Shown here: positions 1-8,810 of the stretch, in pieces
Position numbering within the stretch: position 1 is the stretch's first letter
How the letters are laid out: each line of letters begins with the position of its first letter
Source: Hyphococcus sp.
GTDB lineage: Bacteria; Pseudomonadota; Alphaproteobacteria; Caulobacterales; Parvularculaceae
Direction: 5' to 3'
Length of the DNA stretch: 64,000 nt
NCBI GenBank assembly: GCA_021776415.1
Contig: JAJFFY010000044.1
Coordinates: forward strand, 1 to 64,000
Notes under the pieces: generated by a model
The model's database searches: none
The model's input: only the letters and a program-made list of their open reading frames with translations
Told to the model about the DNA's origin: nothing
Made by a program: the position numbers and the translations under genes

Positions 1-1
1 C

Positions 2-2668
2 GCCAATTACGTGCCCGGCTGGGACTGTCATGGCCTACCGATCGAATGGAAGGTTGAAGAAGAGTTCCGCGCCAAGGGGCGCGCCAAACGCGACGTGCCG
101 GCGGTGGAGTTTCGCGCCCGCTGCCGCGAATACGCCAGCGGCTGGCTCGACATCCAGCGCGACGAATTCCGCCGCCTCGGCGGCGAGGGCGACTGGGATC
201 ATCCGTATACGACGATGGCCTTTTCGTCCGAAGCGGTGATCGCGACCGAGCTGTTAAAGTTCGTGGAGAGCGATCTCCTCTATCGCGGCTCCAAACCGGT
301 GATGTGGAGCCCGGTGGAGCAAACCGCGCTCGCCGAAGCCGAGATCGAATATCACGACCACCAGTCCACGACGGTTTGGGTGAAATTTCCTGTAAGCCCT
401 AAGCAAGTATACGGTCGCAAGACGCCGCCGTATCTTAACAATGTCTCTGTGGTCATCTGGACGACAACGCCCTGGACCATTCCCGGCAACCGGGCGATCA
501 GCTTTAGTGAAAACATTGAATACCGAGTCTTCGAAGTGGAAGAACTTGAAGAGACTGACTTTGAACCATGGGCCCGGCCCGGCGAGAAGTTTTTGATAGC
601 CGAGTCACTAGCTGATGAAGTGAAATCAGCGGCTAAGATTAAGAGCTGGAAGAAGCTTTTACGTATACAGCCAAGAGACATAGTTTGTGATCATCCATTG
701 AAAGGGTTTCACGGAGGTTATGAATTTCCTGTGCCAATGCTTGACGGAGATCACGTCACAGACGAAGCGGGTACCGGCTTTGTTCATACAGCTCCGGGGC
801 ATGGGCAAGAAGACTACGTCGCTTGGATTCGTCATCTGAAGCCACAAAATGAAATTCCGCATACGGTTGATGAGTTCGGCGCCTTCACCGATGAAGCGCA
901 CGGCTTTGGCCCTTCAGATCAGGAAAAACCGCTACAAGTCATCGTCACTGACGGCAAGAAAAAAGGTAAAGAAGGCGGCGCCAATAAAGCCGTCATCGAT
1001 CAATTGATCGCTCATAATAAATTGCTCGCCCGTGGGCGGCTCACCCACTCCTATCCACATTCATGGCGCTCCAAAGCGCCGGTGATTTTCCGCAACACGC
1101 CGCAATGGTTCATCGCCCTCGACAAGAAGATGGCCGACGGCGAGACTTTGCGCGCCAAGGCGCTGAAAGCCATCGACGAGACTGGCTTCACGCCAGCGCA
1201 AGGGCGTAACCGCATCCGCACCATGGTTGAGGGCCGCCCGGACTGGCTGGTCTCGCGCCAGCGCGCCTGGGGCGTGCCAATCACGATCTACGTTCACAAA
1301 GAAACCGGCAAAATTTTGAACGATCCCGCCGTCAATGAGCGCATTATCACCGCCATAAAAGAGCGCGGCGCTTACGCTTGGTTCGATAAGAACTGGCACC
1401 CTCACCTACCTACGGAACATTACTTCCTTGGTACAGATCGCGATCCCGCAGACTACGAAAAAATCGAAGACATTCTCGATGTCTGGTTCGATTCCGGCTG
1501 CACCCACGCCTTCGTGCTGGAGAACCGCGACGATTTAGTCTGGCCGGCGGATGTTTATTGCGAGGGCTCGGACCAGCATCGCGGCTGGTTCCAGTCGTCG
1601 CTATTGGAGGCCTGTGGCACGCGCGGCCGTGCGCCCTACAAGCACGTCATCACCAACGGCTTTGTTGGCGACGCCGAGGGCCGCAAAATGTCGAAGTCGC
1701 TTGGCAATGTGACGGCGCCGGAAGAGGTGATCAAACAATATGGCGCGGAAATCATCCGCATCTGGGTCGCAAGTTCCGACTACACCGATGATACGCGGAT
1801 CTCGAAGGAGATCATCGGCTCGGCGGTCGACGCCTATCGCAAGCTACGCAACACGCTGCGCTATCTGCTCGGCGCGGTCGCCGGGTTCAACGATGATGAA
1901 CGGGTCGAGCCTAAAAAAATGCCTGAGCTTGAGCGCTATATTCTGCATCGGCTGGCAGTCCTCGACGCGGAAGTGCGCGAGGCTTATGAGCGCTATGACT
2001 TCAAAGCCGTGTGGCGCAAATGCCTTGATTTTGCCTCGCTCGATCTGTCGGCGTTCTATCTCGATATCCGCAAAGACAGCCTTTATTGCGACCAGCTTGA
2101 TGACATCCGTCGTCGCGCCGCGCGCACAGTGATGGATCTGGTGTTCGACCGGCTAATCGCCTGGCTGGCGCCAATTTGCGTCTTTACGTCTGAAGAGGCG
2201 TGGCTGGAGCGCTACCCGTCAGAGGACGGATCGATCCATCTGACGCAGTTTCCGCAAACGCCTGCGACATGGCGTGACGACGCGCTGGCTTCGAAATGGA
2301 AAAAAGTTCGCGAAGTTCGCCGGGTTGTCACTGGCGCCCTGGAAGTCGAGCGTCGCGACAAGCGCATTGGCGCCAGTCTTGAGGCCGCACCGACGGTATA
2401 TATCGGCGAGCCGGACTTGCTTCGCGCCTATGACGGGCTCGACCCGGCGGAATTGTTCATTACCTCGGGCGCAGTTCTGGTCGAAGGCGCGGGTTCGGCC
2501 GCCGCCTTCCGGCTTGAGGGTGAGACGAGCGATGTCGCTGTTGCGCCGGGCGCCGCTGAGGGTGAAAAATGCCGCCGCTGCTGGCGCATCCTGCCGGAGG
2601 TTGGCGGCAATGAAGTCGATTTGTGCGGGCGTTGTGGTGATGCGGTGGACGCCCATGACAAGGGCTGA
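2..2668 (+). CDS. ileS: Isoleucine--tRNA ligase, 5'-truncated by window start
   Basis: Class I aminoacyl-tRNA synthetase that charges tRNA-Ile in the cytoplasm. The frame is open from the first bases (reading ANYVPGWDCHGLPIEW), so the true start and the HIGH signature lie upstream, probably less than 100 residues away. The PGWDCHGLPIE block, the CP1 editing domain (TTTPWTIPGN ... DEAGTGFVHTAPGHG), the catalytic loop GRKMSKSLGN and a C-terminal zinc knuckle (CRRCWRI ... CGRC) are all present. The coding sequence of the editing domain, about 370-870, is visibly AT-richer than both flanks (see findings). It is followed after 3 bases by lspA, the usual neighbour. Confidence 0.97.
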   Translation, partial: ANYVPGWDCHGLPIEWKVEEEFRAKGRAKRDVPAVEFRARCREYASGWLDIQRDEFRRLGGEGDWDHPYTTMAFSSEAVIATELLKFVESDLLYRGSKPVMWSPVEQTALAEAEIEYHDHQSTTVWVKFPVSPKQVYGRKTPPYLNNVSVVIWTTTPWTIPGNRAISFSENIEYRVFEVEELEETDFEPWARPGEKFLIAESLADEVKSAAKIKSWKKLLRIQPRDIVCDHPLKGFHGGYEFPVPMLDGDHVTDEAGTGFVHTAPGHGQEDYVAWIRHLKPQNEIPHTVDEFGAFTDEAHGFGPSDQEKPLQVIVTDGKKKGKEGGANKAVIDQLIAHNKLLARGRLTHSYPHSWRSKAPVIFRNTPQWFIALDKKMADGETLRAKALKAIDETGFTPAQGRNRIRTMVEGRPDWLVSRQRAWGVPITIYVHKETGKILNDPAVNERIITAIKERGAYAWFDKNWHPHLPTEHYFLGTDRDPADYEKIEDILDVWFDSGCTHAFVLENRDDLVWPADVYCEGSDQHRGWFQSSLLEACGTRGRAPYKHVITNGFVGDAEGRKMSKSLGNVTAPEEVIKQYGAEIIRIWVASSDYTDDTRISKEIIGSAVDAYRKLRNTLRYLLGAVAGFNDDERVEPKKMPELERYILHRLAVLDAEVREAYERYDFKAVWRKCLDFASLDLSAFYLDIRKDSLYCDQLDDIRRRAARTVMDLVFDRLIAWLAPICVFTSEEAWLERYPSEDGSIHLTQFPQTPATWRDDALASKWKKVREVRRVVTGALEVERRDKRIGASLEAAPTVYIGEPDLLRAYDGLDPAELFITSGAVLVEGAGSAAAFRLEGETSDVAVAPGAAEGEKCRRCWRILPEVGGNEVDLCGRCGDAVDAHDKG

Positions 2669-2671
2669 GCG

Positions 2672-3220
2672 ATGAGCGCAGTGATGAAAACAAATGTGAT
2701 GGCGCGCGCGCGCGACTGGTGGGGCGAGGCGCGCGCCAACCCCTATTTTCGCTATGGCCTCGTCGCCGCTTTTGTTGTCGCGCTGCTCGATCAGCTTTCC
2801 AAATATTGGGTCGTCAACGTGCTTGGGCTACCTGAGCTTGGCAAAATCGAAATCTCGGGCATTTTCGATCTCAGCTATGTGCAAAATACGGGCGCGAGCT
2901 TCGGCCTGCTGTCCGGGGGGCTCGTCTCACGGGTCATTTTATCGTTGGTCTCAACCGGCGTCGCCATTGGCTTGATGGTCTGGCTCGGGAGGCTCAGGCG
3001 GCAGGCGGCAGTCGCCGGCGTCGTCGCAATTATTGGCGGCGCGCTCGGCAATCTTTATGACCGGGTGGCCTATGGTTATGTGGTCGATTTTCTTGATTTT
3101 TCGGGACTGATGTTTCCCTGGGTGTTCAATATCGCCGATATGGCGATCAACATTGGCATTGCGCTGCTTGTCCTCGATATCTGGCTAACCCGCGATGAGG
3201 GTGGGGGCGTTAAAAAATAG
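2672..3220 (+). CDS. lspA: Signal peptidase II (prolipoprotein)
   Basis: Inner-membrane aspartyl protease that removes signal peptides from lipidated prolipoproteins. The protein is 182 residues with four hydrophobic segments. The two conserved blocks carrying the catalytic aspartates are visible: NLYDRVAYGYVVDFLDF and FNIADMAINIG. An N-terminal stretch of about 25 residues precedes the first membrane helix. The start lies 3 bases after the ileS stop, so the two are probably cotranscribed; ileS-lspA is a common pair. A lipoprotein gene follows, which is functionally consistent. Confidence 0.96.
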   Translation: MSAVMKTNVMARARDWWGEARANPYFRYGLVAAFVVALLDQLSKYWVVNVLGLPELGKIEISGIFDLSYVQNTGASFGLLSGGLVSRVILSLVSTGVAIGLMVWLGRLRRQAAVAGVVAIIGGALGNLYDRVAYGYVVDFLDFSGLMFPWVFNIADMAINIGIALLVLDIWLTRDEGGGVKK

Positions 3221-3315
3221 CGCTTTATGGCTTTGCGCCCAGGCAAAGAGGCCGATATAGTGTCGGCAAAACCGGATTTGGGCGGGGCGCTCGAACGGTG
3301 TGGAGTGAAAGACCG

Positions 3316-3876
3316 ATGATTGAAAAGACTTCCCTGCGCGCGGCGCTTATCGTCGCCGGCATGGCGTTGATGACTGGCGGCTGCGGTATTGGTAAAGCCC
3401 TTGGCGGCGGCAAACAGGCGCCGGATGAATTTGCAGTGGCGACCAAGGCGCCGCTGGTGGTGCCGCCGGATTATGCTCTGCGCCCGCCGCGTCCGGGCGA
3501 GTCGCGTCCACAGGAGCTGTCACCATCCGAACGCGCGCAACAGGTGTTGCTCGGGGATCGGTCCGCCGCGCCGCCGACGCTTGGCGAGCAGGCCTTGCTG
3601 CACAAAGCCGGCGCCTTTACCGCTGACCCCAATATCCGCAATCTGTTGAATGCGGAAAATGGCGGGCGCGGCGACAAAGACCGCAGTATCGCCAATCAGC
3701 TTATTTTCTGGAAATTCCTCAATGGCGATGTCGATGACACGGACGCGCCGCTGCGGGTTGATAATGCCGAGGAATGGCTCGCGGAACGTGAAGAACGCAT
3801 TGTGAATGTGATCGGCGAGGACGGCGAAGTTGAAATCAAGAAATCCAAAACGCTGAACCTGCCGGGGGTTTTTTAA
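3316..3876 (+). CDS. DUF3035-type lipoprotein
   Basis: Predicted outer-envelope lipoprotein of unknown function. The ATG at 3316 follows a GGAG at 3302-3305 and gives a 186-residue protein with a short signal peptide ending in the lipobox MTGGC (lipidated Cys23). An in-frame GTG at 3298 lacks this spacing. The mature part has the PLVVPPDYALRPPRPGE motif characteristic of alphaproteobacterial DUF3035 proteins, then a low-complexity acidic C-terminus. It lies downstream of lspA, whose product would process it. The function is not known. Confidence 0.85.
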   Translation: MIEKTSLRAALIVAGMALMTGGCGIGKALGGGKQAPDEFAVATKAPLVVPPDYALRPPRPGESRPQELSPSERAQQVLLGDRSAAPPTLGEQALLHKAGAFTADPNIRNLLNAENGGRGDKDRSIANQLIFWKFLNGDVDDTDAPLRVDNAEEWLAEREERIVNVIGEDGEVEIKKSKTLNLPGVF

Positions 3877-3938
3877 AGCCCAGGTTTAATGTTCGTTTTT
3901 CGGGTTTCTTGCGACCGTTGTCGGCGGCATAATCAGTT

Positions 3939-5861
3939 ATGGCTCATCGCGCAGACCCATCTTCCTCAAATCCGGCCCCCTCAGGCCCGGCTTCGGACAA
4001 AGGCGCCGGCGTGAGTTTGATCCACCGCCTGCCGCCGGGCGCCGTCAACCGCATTGCCGCGGGCGAGGTGGTTGAGCGGCCCGCTTCCGCTGTCAAAGAG
4101 CTGGTTGAAAACGCGATTGATGCGGGCGCTTTGCGCATCGATGTTGAGATCGACCATGGCGGCAAGACGCGCCTCGTTGTTACCGACGATGGTTGCGGCA
4201 TGAGCGCGGAGGATTTGGCGTTAGCGGTCGAGCGCCATGCGACCTCGAAGCTGACGCCAGGCGCTGGCGGCGATTATGATCTTATGAACATCGCGACGAT
4301 GGGGTTTCGCGGCGAGGCGCTGCCGTCAATCGGCGCTGTGGCGCGGCTGTCGCTTACCTCGCGGGAGAAATCGGGCCCTGACGCCGCCGCCGATGCATGG
4401 GAGCTTCGTGTTGAGGGCGGCGATGTTTCCGGCCCGCGCCCGGCTGGGTTTGGCGGCCATGGCGCCCGGGTTGAGGTGCGCGATTTATTCTACGCAACGC
4501 CAGCGCGGCTTAAGTTTTTGAAATCGGATCAAGCTGAAGCAACGGCAATTGGCGATGTCTTGCGCCGCCTTGCCATGGCGCGCGAGGAGATTGCGTTCAC
4601 GCTCACGTCGGGCGGGCGGCGTTCGCTAAACCTCGCGGCGCAGACCAAAGGCGAGGCCGGACGGTTGCGCCGGCTTTCCGCGATCATGGGTAAGGATTTT
4701 TCCCAAAACGCACTTGCGATTGACGCGACGCGTGACGGCGTTCGCGTTACCGGGTTTGCCGGGCTGCCGACCTATAATCGCGGCCTGCCGGACAAACAAT
4801 ATTTGTTCGTAAACGGACGGCCGGTGCGCGACAAATTGATCATTGGCGCCGTGCGCGGCGCCTATGCGGACTTTCTGGCGCGCGGGCGCCACCCGGCAGT
4901 GGCGTTGTTCCTCGAAATTCCACTAGCGCTGGTCGATATCAATGTTCATCCGGCGAAAACTGAAGTGCGCTTTCGTGACGCCGGCAGCGTGCGCGGGCTG
5001 CTTATCGGGGCTCTGCGTCACGCGCTGGCGGAGGCCGGACACCGCGCCTCGACAACGACCAGCGCCTATGCGCTCGGCAAGGTCAGCCTCGGCGGGACAG
5101 GGCCCCTCCAGGGCGACTACCGGCCGCAAACGGCGAACCCTTACGCCCGTAATATCTATGCGTCAGACGGGTCCGCGCCGGAAGGCGGCCTTGCCGAGCG
5201 CCAATCAGGTTTTGATAATATCGGCGCGCCGAGCGCTCGAACCGAGCCACTGCAAGGCGATGCAGCGGTTGTTCCAAACGATCACCCTTTGGGTGCGGCG
5301 CGCGCGCAACTGCACGAGACCTATATCGTTTCGCAAACTGCGGACGGCCTGATCATCGTTGATCAGCATGCGGCGCATGAGCGCCTGGTCTATGAATGTA
5401 TGAAGGCCGCGCTGGCGGAAGGCGGCGTCGCCCGGCAGGGATTGCTGATCCCCGAAATTGTCGAAATGGAGGCGAGCGAGATTGACCGTCTGGCGCCGCG
5501 GTTTGAAGAGTTCGCCGCGCTCGGCCTGGTCATGGAGCGCTTCGGCGAGGATGCGGTGATGGTGCGCGAGACCCCGGCGATGCTGGGCGAGGTTGATATT
5601 AAAGGGCTGGTCCGCGCGCTCGGCGATGATCTCGCGGAGTTTGGCGCCGGCCTGGCCCTGAAGGAGCGCCTTGAAGAAGTGTGTTCGTCAATGGCGTGTC
5701 ATGGTTCGGTGCGTGCCGGCCGACGGCTCAATGGCGATGAGATGAATGCGCTGTTGCGCGAGATGGAAGCGACGCCACATTCTGGCCAGTGCAATCATGG
5801 CCGTCCAACCTATGTCGAGCTAAAACTCGCCGACATTGAGCGATTGTTCGGGCGACGATAA
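3939..5861 (+). CDS. mutL: DNA mismatch repair protein MutL
   Basis: GHKL ATPase that couples MutS mismatch recognition to downstream repair. The 640-residue protein has the N-terminal ATPase motifs ([27 protein letters not shown], written here only as landmark residues 34-59; [19 protein letters not shown]), a VNGRPVRD transducer motif, a linker, and a C-terminal dimerisation domain with DQHAAHER and [11 protein letters not shown]. The ATG at 3939 adds 24 residues before the conserved core; GTG at 4011 (VSLIHRLPP) is an equally possible start and neither has a strong ribosome site. The last 31 bases are duplicated at 6450-6480. Confidence 0.96.
   Translation: MAHRADPSSSNPAPSGPASDKGAGVSLIHRLPPGAVNRIAAGEVVERPASAVKELVENAIDAGALRIDVEIDHGGKTRLVVTDDGCGMSAEDLALAVERHATSKLTPGAGGDYDLMNIATMGFRGEALPSIGAVARLSLTSREKSGPDAAADAWELRVEGGDVSGPRPAGFGGHGARVEVRDLFYATPARLKFLKSDQAEATAIGDVLRRLAMAREEIAFTLTSGGRRSLNLAAQTKGEAGRLRRLSAIMGKDFSQNALAIDATRDGVRVTGFAGLPTYNRGLPDKQYLFVNGRPVRDKLIIGAVRGAYADFLARGRHPAVALFLEIPLALVDINVHPAKTEVRFRDAGSVRGLLIGALRHALAEAGHRASTTTSAYALGKVSLGGTGPLQGDYRPQTANPYARNIYASDGSAPEGGLAERQSGFDNIGAPSARTEPLQGDAAVVPNDHPLGAARAQLHETYIVSQTADGLIIVDQHAAHERLVYECMKAALAEGGVARQGLLIPEIVEMEASEIDRLAPRFEEFAALGLVMERFGEDAVMVRETPAMLGEVDIKGLVRALGDDLAEFGAGLALKERLEEVCSSMACHGSVRAGRRLNGDEMNALLREMEATPHSGQCNHGRPTYVELKLADIERLFGRR
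5831..5861 (+). repeat. Direct repeat copy 1: 3' end of mutL
   Basis: These 31 bases are the last codons of mutL (DIERLFGRR and TAA). They match 6450-6480 at 29 of 31 positions; the first 24 bases are identical and both differences are synonymous (CGA/CGG; TAA/TGA). The two copies flank the SMI1/KNR4 gene. Confidence 0.9.
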
Positions 5862-6416
5862 ATGCGCAACCTGGTTAAAGAGTTGTTGGAATTGAAACCT
5901 CACGGAGAATTAATCCCTGACACGGGTTTTTCCAAAGTGGTCTACCCGCCAATTAGCAATGATGAGCTTGTTAGCGCTGAAAAATTCTTGGGGTTTCCAT
6001 TAACACCATCGCTTCGGCAAATTTATCTTGAAGTTGCGAATGGTGGATTCGGCCCGGCTTATGGATTGCTTGGGTTGACTGGAGGAATGACTAATGAGGA
6101 CGGCAATGATGCCATTATGCAATATAAAGATTATCGTCAATGTGATCCAGCGGACCCGCATTGGCGGTGGCCTGAGGGGTTGTTGCCCGTAGGGCATTTG
6201 GGTTGTGCCATGTATTTATGTGTTGATTGCACAAAACGGGATGGTCCTGTTATTTGGTTTGAACCAGCAGCTCACGAAGACGGAAAGCCTTGGCAGGATT
6301 CATTTTTCCCTTTTGTGGAGTCTACAGAAGAATGGCTCTTTGCTTGGATTGATGGAAATGACTTGTTTAAAAAGGTTTCGGCAGAGGTATATCGCGTGTT
6401 GAAAAATGACGAGTGA
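5862..6416 (+). CDS. SMI1/KNR4 family protein (orphan immunity-like)
   Basis: The 184-residue protein carries the SMI1/KNR4 (SUKH-type) fold signature: ISNDELVSAEKFLGFPLTPS, then LRQIYLEVANGGFGP and YGLLGL, and a C-terminal WLFAWIDG block. Family members are often immunity proteins against contact-dependent or polymorphic toxins, and many occur as orphans. No toxin gene is adjacent. The ATG directly abuts the mutL TAA. Two sampled 60-base lines count 43% and 47% G+C, against 63% for a nearby mutL line. With the mutL-tail repeat on each side this looks like an acquired single-gene insert. The immunity role is inference. Confidence 0.85.
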   Translation: MRNLVKELLELKPHGELIPDTGFSKVVYPPISNDELVSAEKFLGFPLTPSLRQIYLEVANGGFGPAYGLLGLTGGMTNEDGNDAIMQYKDYRQCDPADPHWRWPEGLLPVGHLGCAMYLCVDCTKRDGPVIWFEPAAHEDGKPWQDSFFPFVESTEEWLFAWIDGNDLFKKVSAEVYRVLKNDE

Positions 6417-6449
6417 CGGATCAATGCGTGCGGATCGTGGCCTTACCGT

Positions 6450-6480
6450 CGACATTGAGCGATTGTTCGGGCGGCGATGA
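6450..6480 (+). repeat. Direct repeat copy 2: duplicated mutL tail
   Basis: Second copy of the mutL 3' end, still encoding DIERLFGRR and TGA but cut off from any mutL body. Its TGA overlaps the ATG of the next gene as ATGA, which is probably the ancestral mutL/downstream-gene junction before the SMI1/KNR4 gene was inserted. Confidence 0.9.
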
Positions 6481-6866
6481 TAGACAGTATTGCCCAATGG
6501 CTGACCTTGGCGTTCGGCGTCTGGTTGATTGCTGTAAGTTTTTTATGATTTTGAACCCGCAAAAGGCTCTTGGCTATCTTGGTAAAATGGCGAGCACGAA
6601 CCTTATCAACTATTCGGAAATCACCTTGCGCCTGATCGCCGGCGTAGCGCTCTGGCGCTATTCCGAATTCTCAAAGGCGCCGGAATTATTGCATGTGATC
6701 GGGCTTTTCCTCGCCTTCACGGCGATAGTCCTCTTCCTGGTTCCAAGGAAATGGCATGCCGCTTATGCTGTCTGGTGGTCGAGGAAACTTAGCCCGGCGA
6801 TGGTGCGGCTCTCCGCGCCGTTTTCGTTAGTGGCGGGCGGGGCTTCTGGTTTACGCCGTTATTTAG
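6477..6866 (+). pseudogene. Small membrane protein gene with two compensating frameshifts
   Basis: Reading starts at ATG 6477 (MIDSIAQWLTLAFGVWLIAVS). It breaks in a run of six T at 6539-6544, continues in the next frame (MILNPQKALGYLGKMAST ... VPRKWHAAYAVWWS ... SLVAGG), then returns to the original frame across four G at 6839-6842 to finish LLVYAVI and TAG at 6864-6866. Adding one T and removing one G would give a single ORF of about 130 residues with several hydrophobic segments. The two breaks are in homopolymers, so they may be sequencing errors or real inactivating mutations. No function is recognised. Its end overlaps the convergent DUF3291 gene by 8 bases. Confidence 0.7.
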
Positions 6867-7308
6867 GTGGATCGAAACGATCGGCGAATGTAAACGCATC
6901 CGGTATCGGGCCGTTCCGCTCCAGCAATTCAAGTTTCGTTTTCGCATTTTCAACTGTCGGCGTGTCGCCCGCCTTGATCCACCACAAGGCGGCATGCGGG
7001 CCGTCGAGCGGGGCAAAAAACTCCGCGCGCCGCTCAAAGATTTTCCGATGAACCGTGTCGAAGGCGAAGGCTTTGAGTGCTTCAATCGATTCCCACACGC
7101 TCATATTGATGATCAGCAACGGGTCGTTAAAGGCGTTTATGCGTGTAGCGTCGCCGATGTCGTCCTGAAGACGCCAAACAAAGCCGGCTGAACGATCGGC
7201 AATAGCGTTGATCCGGTTGAGATTATCGAAGAAAAATGCGTTGCCCGGATCGCCTTCGGGCGCTTTCAGGCGGGCGATGTTGATCTGCGCGAGGTGATGC
7301 TCTGTCAT
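6859..7308 (-). CDS. DUF3291 domain protein
   Basis: The 149-residue protein matches the DUF3291 pattern: an opening HHLAQINIARLKAP, then NRINAIADRSAGFVWRLQ, NDPLLIINMSVWESIEALKAF and ALWWIKAGDTPT. This family has a dimeric alpha/beta-barrel, monooxygenase-like fold, and no reaction is firmly established. It is convergent with the frameshifted membrane gene and divergent from the small membrane protein at 7378. The ATG at 7308 is the natural start because the conserved N-terminus begins a few residues later. Confidence 0.85.
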   Translation of the reverse strand: MTEHHLAQINIARLKAPEGDPGNAFFFDNLNRINAIADRSAGFVWRLQDDIGDATRINAFNDPLLIINMSVWESIEALKAFAFDTVHRKIFERRAEFFAPLDGPHAALWWIKAGDTPTVENAKTKLELLERNGPIPDAFTFADRFDPPK

Positions 7309-7377
7309 AACGAACCGGCCTTGTTGCGAGACTTTGCACTTAGCTTATACTTGCCGAGAATCAAGGGTTGGTGCGGG

Positions 7378-7575
7378 ATGAAAAGATTTCTATGGGCGGC
7401 CGGCCTTTTGTTGTTAAACTTGATCTTGTCCCTCGGGTCGGCTTTGGCTGGTTTCTATTTCATGATCCAATATTGGGATACCGACAAGGAATTTTATCTC
7501 GTGTTGGTTGGGTTCATGGGGGCGATATTTTTAGCTGCTAGAGGATACTTTTTTATGAGCGGGCGGAACAAGTAG
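7378..7575 (+). CDS. Small two-helix membrane protein
   Basis: This 65-residue protein has a positively charged N-terminus (MKRF), one hydrophobic segment at residues 5-28 and a second at about 41-58, ending SGRNK. It is predicted to be an inner-membrane hairpin protein. I do not recognise a family. The ATG at 7378 is chosen because an upstream in-frame start would run through the leader of the divergent DUF3291 gene. It sits in the AT-richer patch between mutL and the nitroreductase gene. Confidence 0.55.
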   Translation: MKRFLWAAGLLLLNLILSLGSALAGFYFMIQYWDTDKEFYLVLVGFMGAIFLAARGYFFMSGRNK

Positions 7576-7615
7576 GCGCTTTGCGCCGTAGCAACTGTTT
7601 CGCTTAACCTGTCTG

Positions 7616-7876
7616 TTGTCCTTACCGAAAATTAGATTCTGGCATATTCATGGTGCAATTTTTGACGGCGATTTGAGCGGTGAGGTGTTCCGCATAATGT
7701 CGTCTCATGTGGACAAGGACGGCAACGCATCTGAGAGTGAAAGTTTTTTATATCGCGAGGTTGACGAGGCAATGCGTTCATCCGGTAACATCTTGCTCTT
7801 TGATGAGGCAGATGCACTATTTAGCAAGCGCACCGATGTCAAAGACGCTCATGATCACTACGAGGCTAACGATTAA
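7616..7876 (+). pseudogene. AAA+ ATPase remnant (Walker B region only)
   Basis: The last third of this 86-residue frame reads YREVDEAMRSSGNILLFDEADALF followed by SKRTDVKDAHDHY. That is the Walker B box and following loop of AAA+ ATPases of the kind that read DEADALFGKR..VKD.HDRY. There is no Walker A loop upstream, and the frame stops at TAA before sensor 1 or the arginine finger, so it cannot be a working ATPase. The only in-frame upstream start is TTG at 7616, with a weak leader. The stop overlaps the ATG of the nitroreductase gene (TAATG). It is most likely a gene relic. Confidence 0.6.
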
Positions 7877-8559
7877 TGACTACTAAAAAATTCACGCTGC
7901 TTTCCGACCTCGGCGATTATACCGACCGCGACGGCGATGATATGGCGCGGCGCGCGGCGGCGTTTTTTGATGAGATCAAACGTCGCCATACGGTGCGGGA
8001 GTTTGCCGCCGACCCGGTCCCGCGTGAGATTATCGAGCATTGCATCTCCGCCGCCGGCCGCGCGCCCTCCGGCGCCAATCATCAGCCGTGGCATTTTTGT
8101 CTGGTCGGCGACGCGGCGATGAAATCGAAAATCCGCACTGCCGCTGAGGAAGAAGAGCGCGCATTTTATGAAGGCCGCGCCGGCGAGGAATGGCTCGATG
8201 CGCTGGACCCTTTGGGCACCGACGCCGACAAGCCGTTTTTGGAAATCGCGCCATGGTTGATTGCGGTGTTCGCCCAGCGCCGTGGCGGCGAGGAAGCCGG
8301 CATGGACAAGAAGAATTATTACATCAATGAAAGCGCCGGCATCGCCTGTGGGTTTTTGCTGGCGGCGCTTCATCATGCTGGGCTGGCGACGCTAACCCAC
8401 ACGCCCAAGCCCATGAACTTCCTTAATGACGCGCTCAGCCGTCCGGCTACGGAAAAACCCTATTTGCTGATCGTCACCGGCAAGCCCGCCGCCGACGCCA
8501 TGATTTCACATCATGCGCTGATCAAAAAACCGCTGAAAGATATCCTCACGGTATATTAA
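7876..8559 (+). CDS. Nitroreductase family flavoprotein
   Basis: FMN-dependent oxidoreductase of 227 residues. The FMN-binding start of the fold is clear: [19 protein letters not shown], then [17 protein letters not shown] later [21 protein letters not shown] block and a [10 protein letters not shown] strand complete it. The N-terminal part resembles the iodotyrosine-deiodinase/BluB-like branch more than the NfsB branch, but the substrate cannot be told. The ATG overlaps the stop of the AAA+ remnant. A dispersed hairpin repeat follows immediately. Confidence 0.9.
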   Translation: MTTKKFTLLSDLGDYTDRDGDDMARRAAAFFDEIKRRHTVREFAADPVPREIIEHCISAAGRAPSGANHQPWHFCLVGDAAMKSKIRTAAEEEERAFYEGRAGEEWLDALDPLGTDADKPFLEIAPWLIAVFAQRRGGEEAGMDKKNYYINESAGIACGFLLAALHHAGLATLTHTPKPMNFLNDALSRPATEKPYLLIVTGKPAADAMISHHALIKKPLKDILTVY

Positions 8560-8560
8560 G

Positions 8561-8657
8561 CGCATTCGCAAAAGTGGAAACCGGTTTTGCGAAATAATGC
8601 ACGTAAACACAAAACTAGACCACGTTCTCTGATTTCATGAGTTGTGAACGTGGTCTA
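8561..8657. repeat. Dispersed palindromic repeat, two hairpins
   Basis: The first hairpin has arms TCGCAAAA (8566-8573) and TTTTGCGA (8585-8592) around an 11-base loop. The second has perfect 12-base arms at 8616-8627 (TAGACCACGTTC) and 8646-8657 (GAACGTGGTCTA). The first hairpin is the same element type, inverted, as the one at 18809-18835. Such intergenic mosaic repeats are widespread in alphaproteobacteria. The region lies between the nitroreductase gene and mscL; nothing coding is seen in 8560-8810. Confidence 0.75.
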
Positions 8658-8810
8658 AGCGCCGCCGCTTTCCGCCATTCCTACCCCTCCATCTTGGGGC
8701 TTTTCCCTGTTTGCCGCCCCGGCAAATCAGACTAGCGTCCCGCCGGAATGTGATTCGCAAATCCGCTAGTGAGCGTTGGGGGCGGCGCATTCCAGAGAAG
8801 GGACAAATTT

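Noticed and set aside
6413-7051. Forward frame of 212 residues read as one protein
   Set aside because: Its start and end are artefacts: the first part is out of frame with the true membrane gene at 6477 and the tail runs antisense through the DUF3291 gene. Only the middle is real coding sequence.
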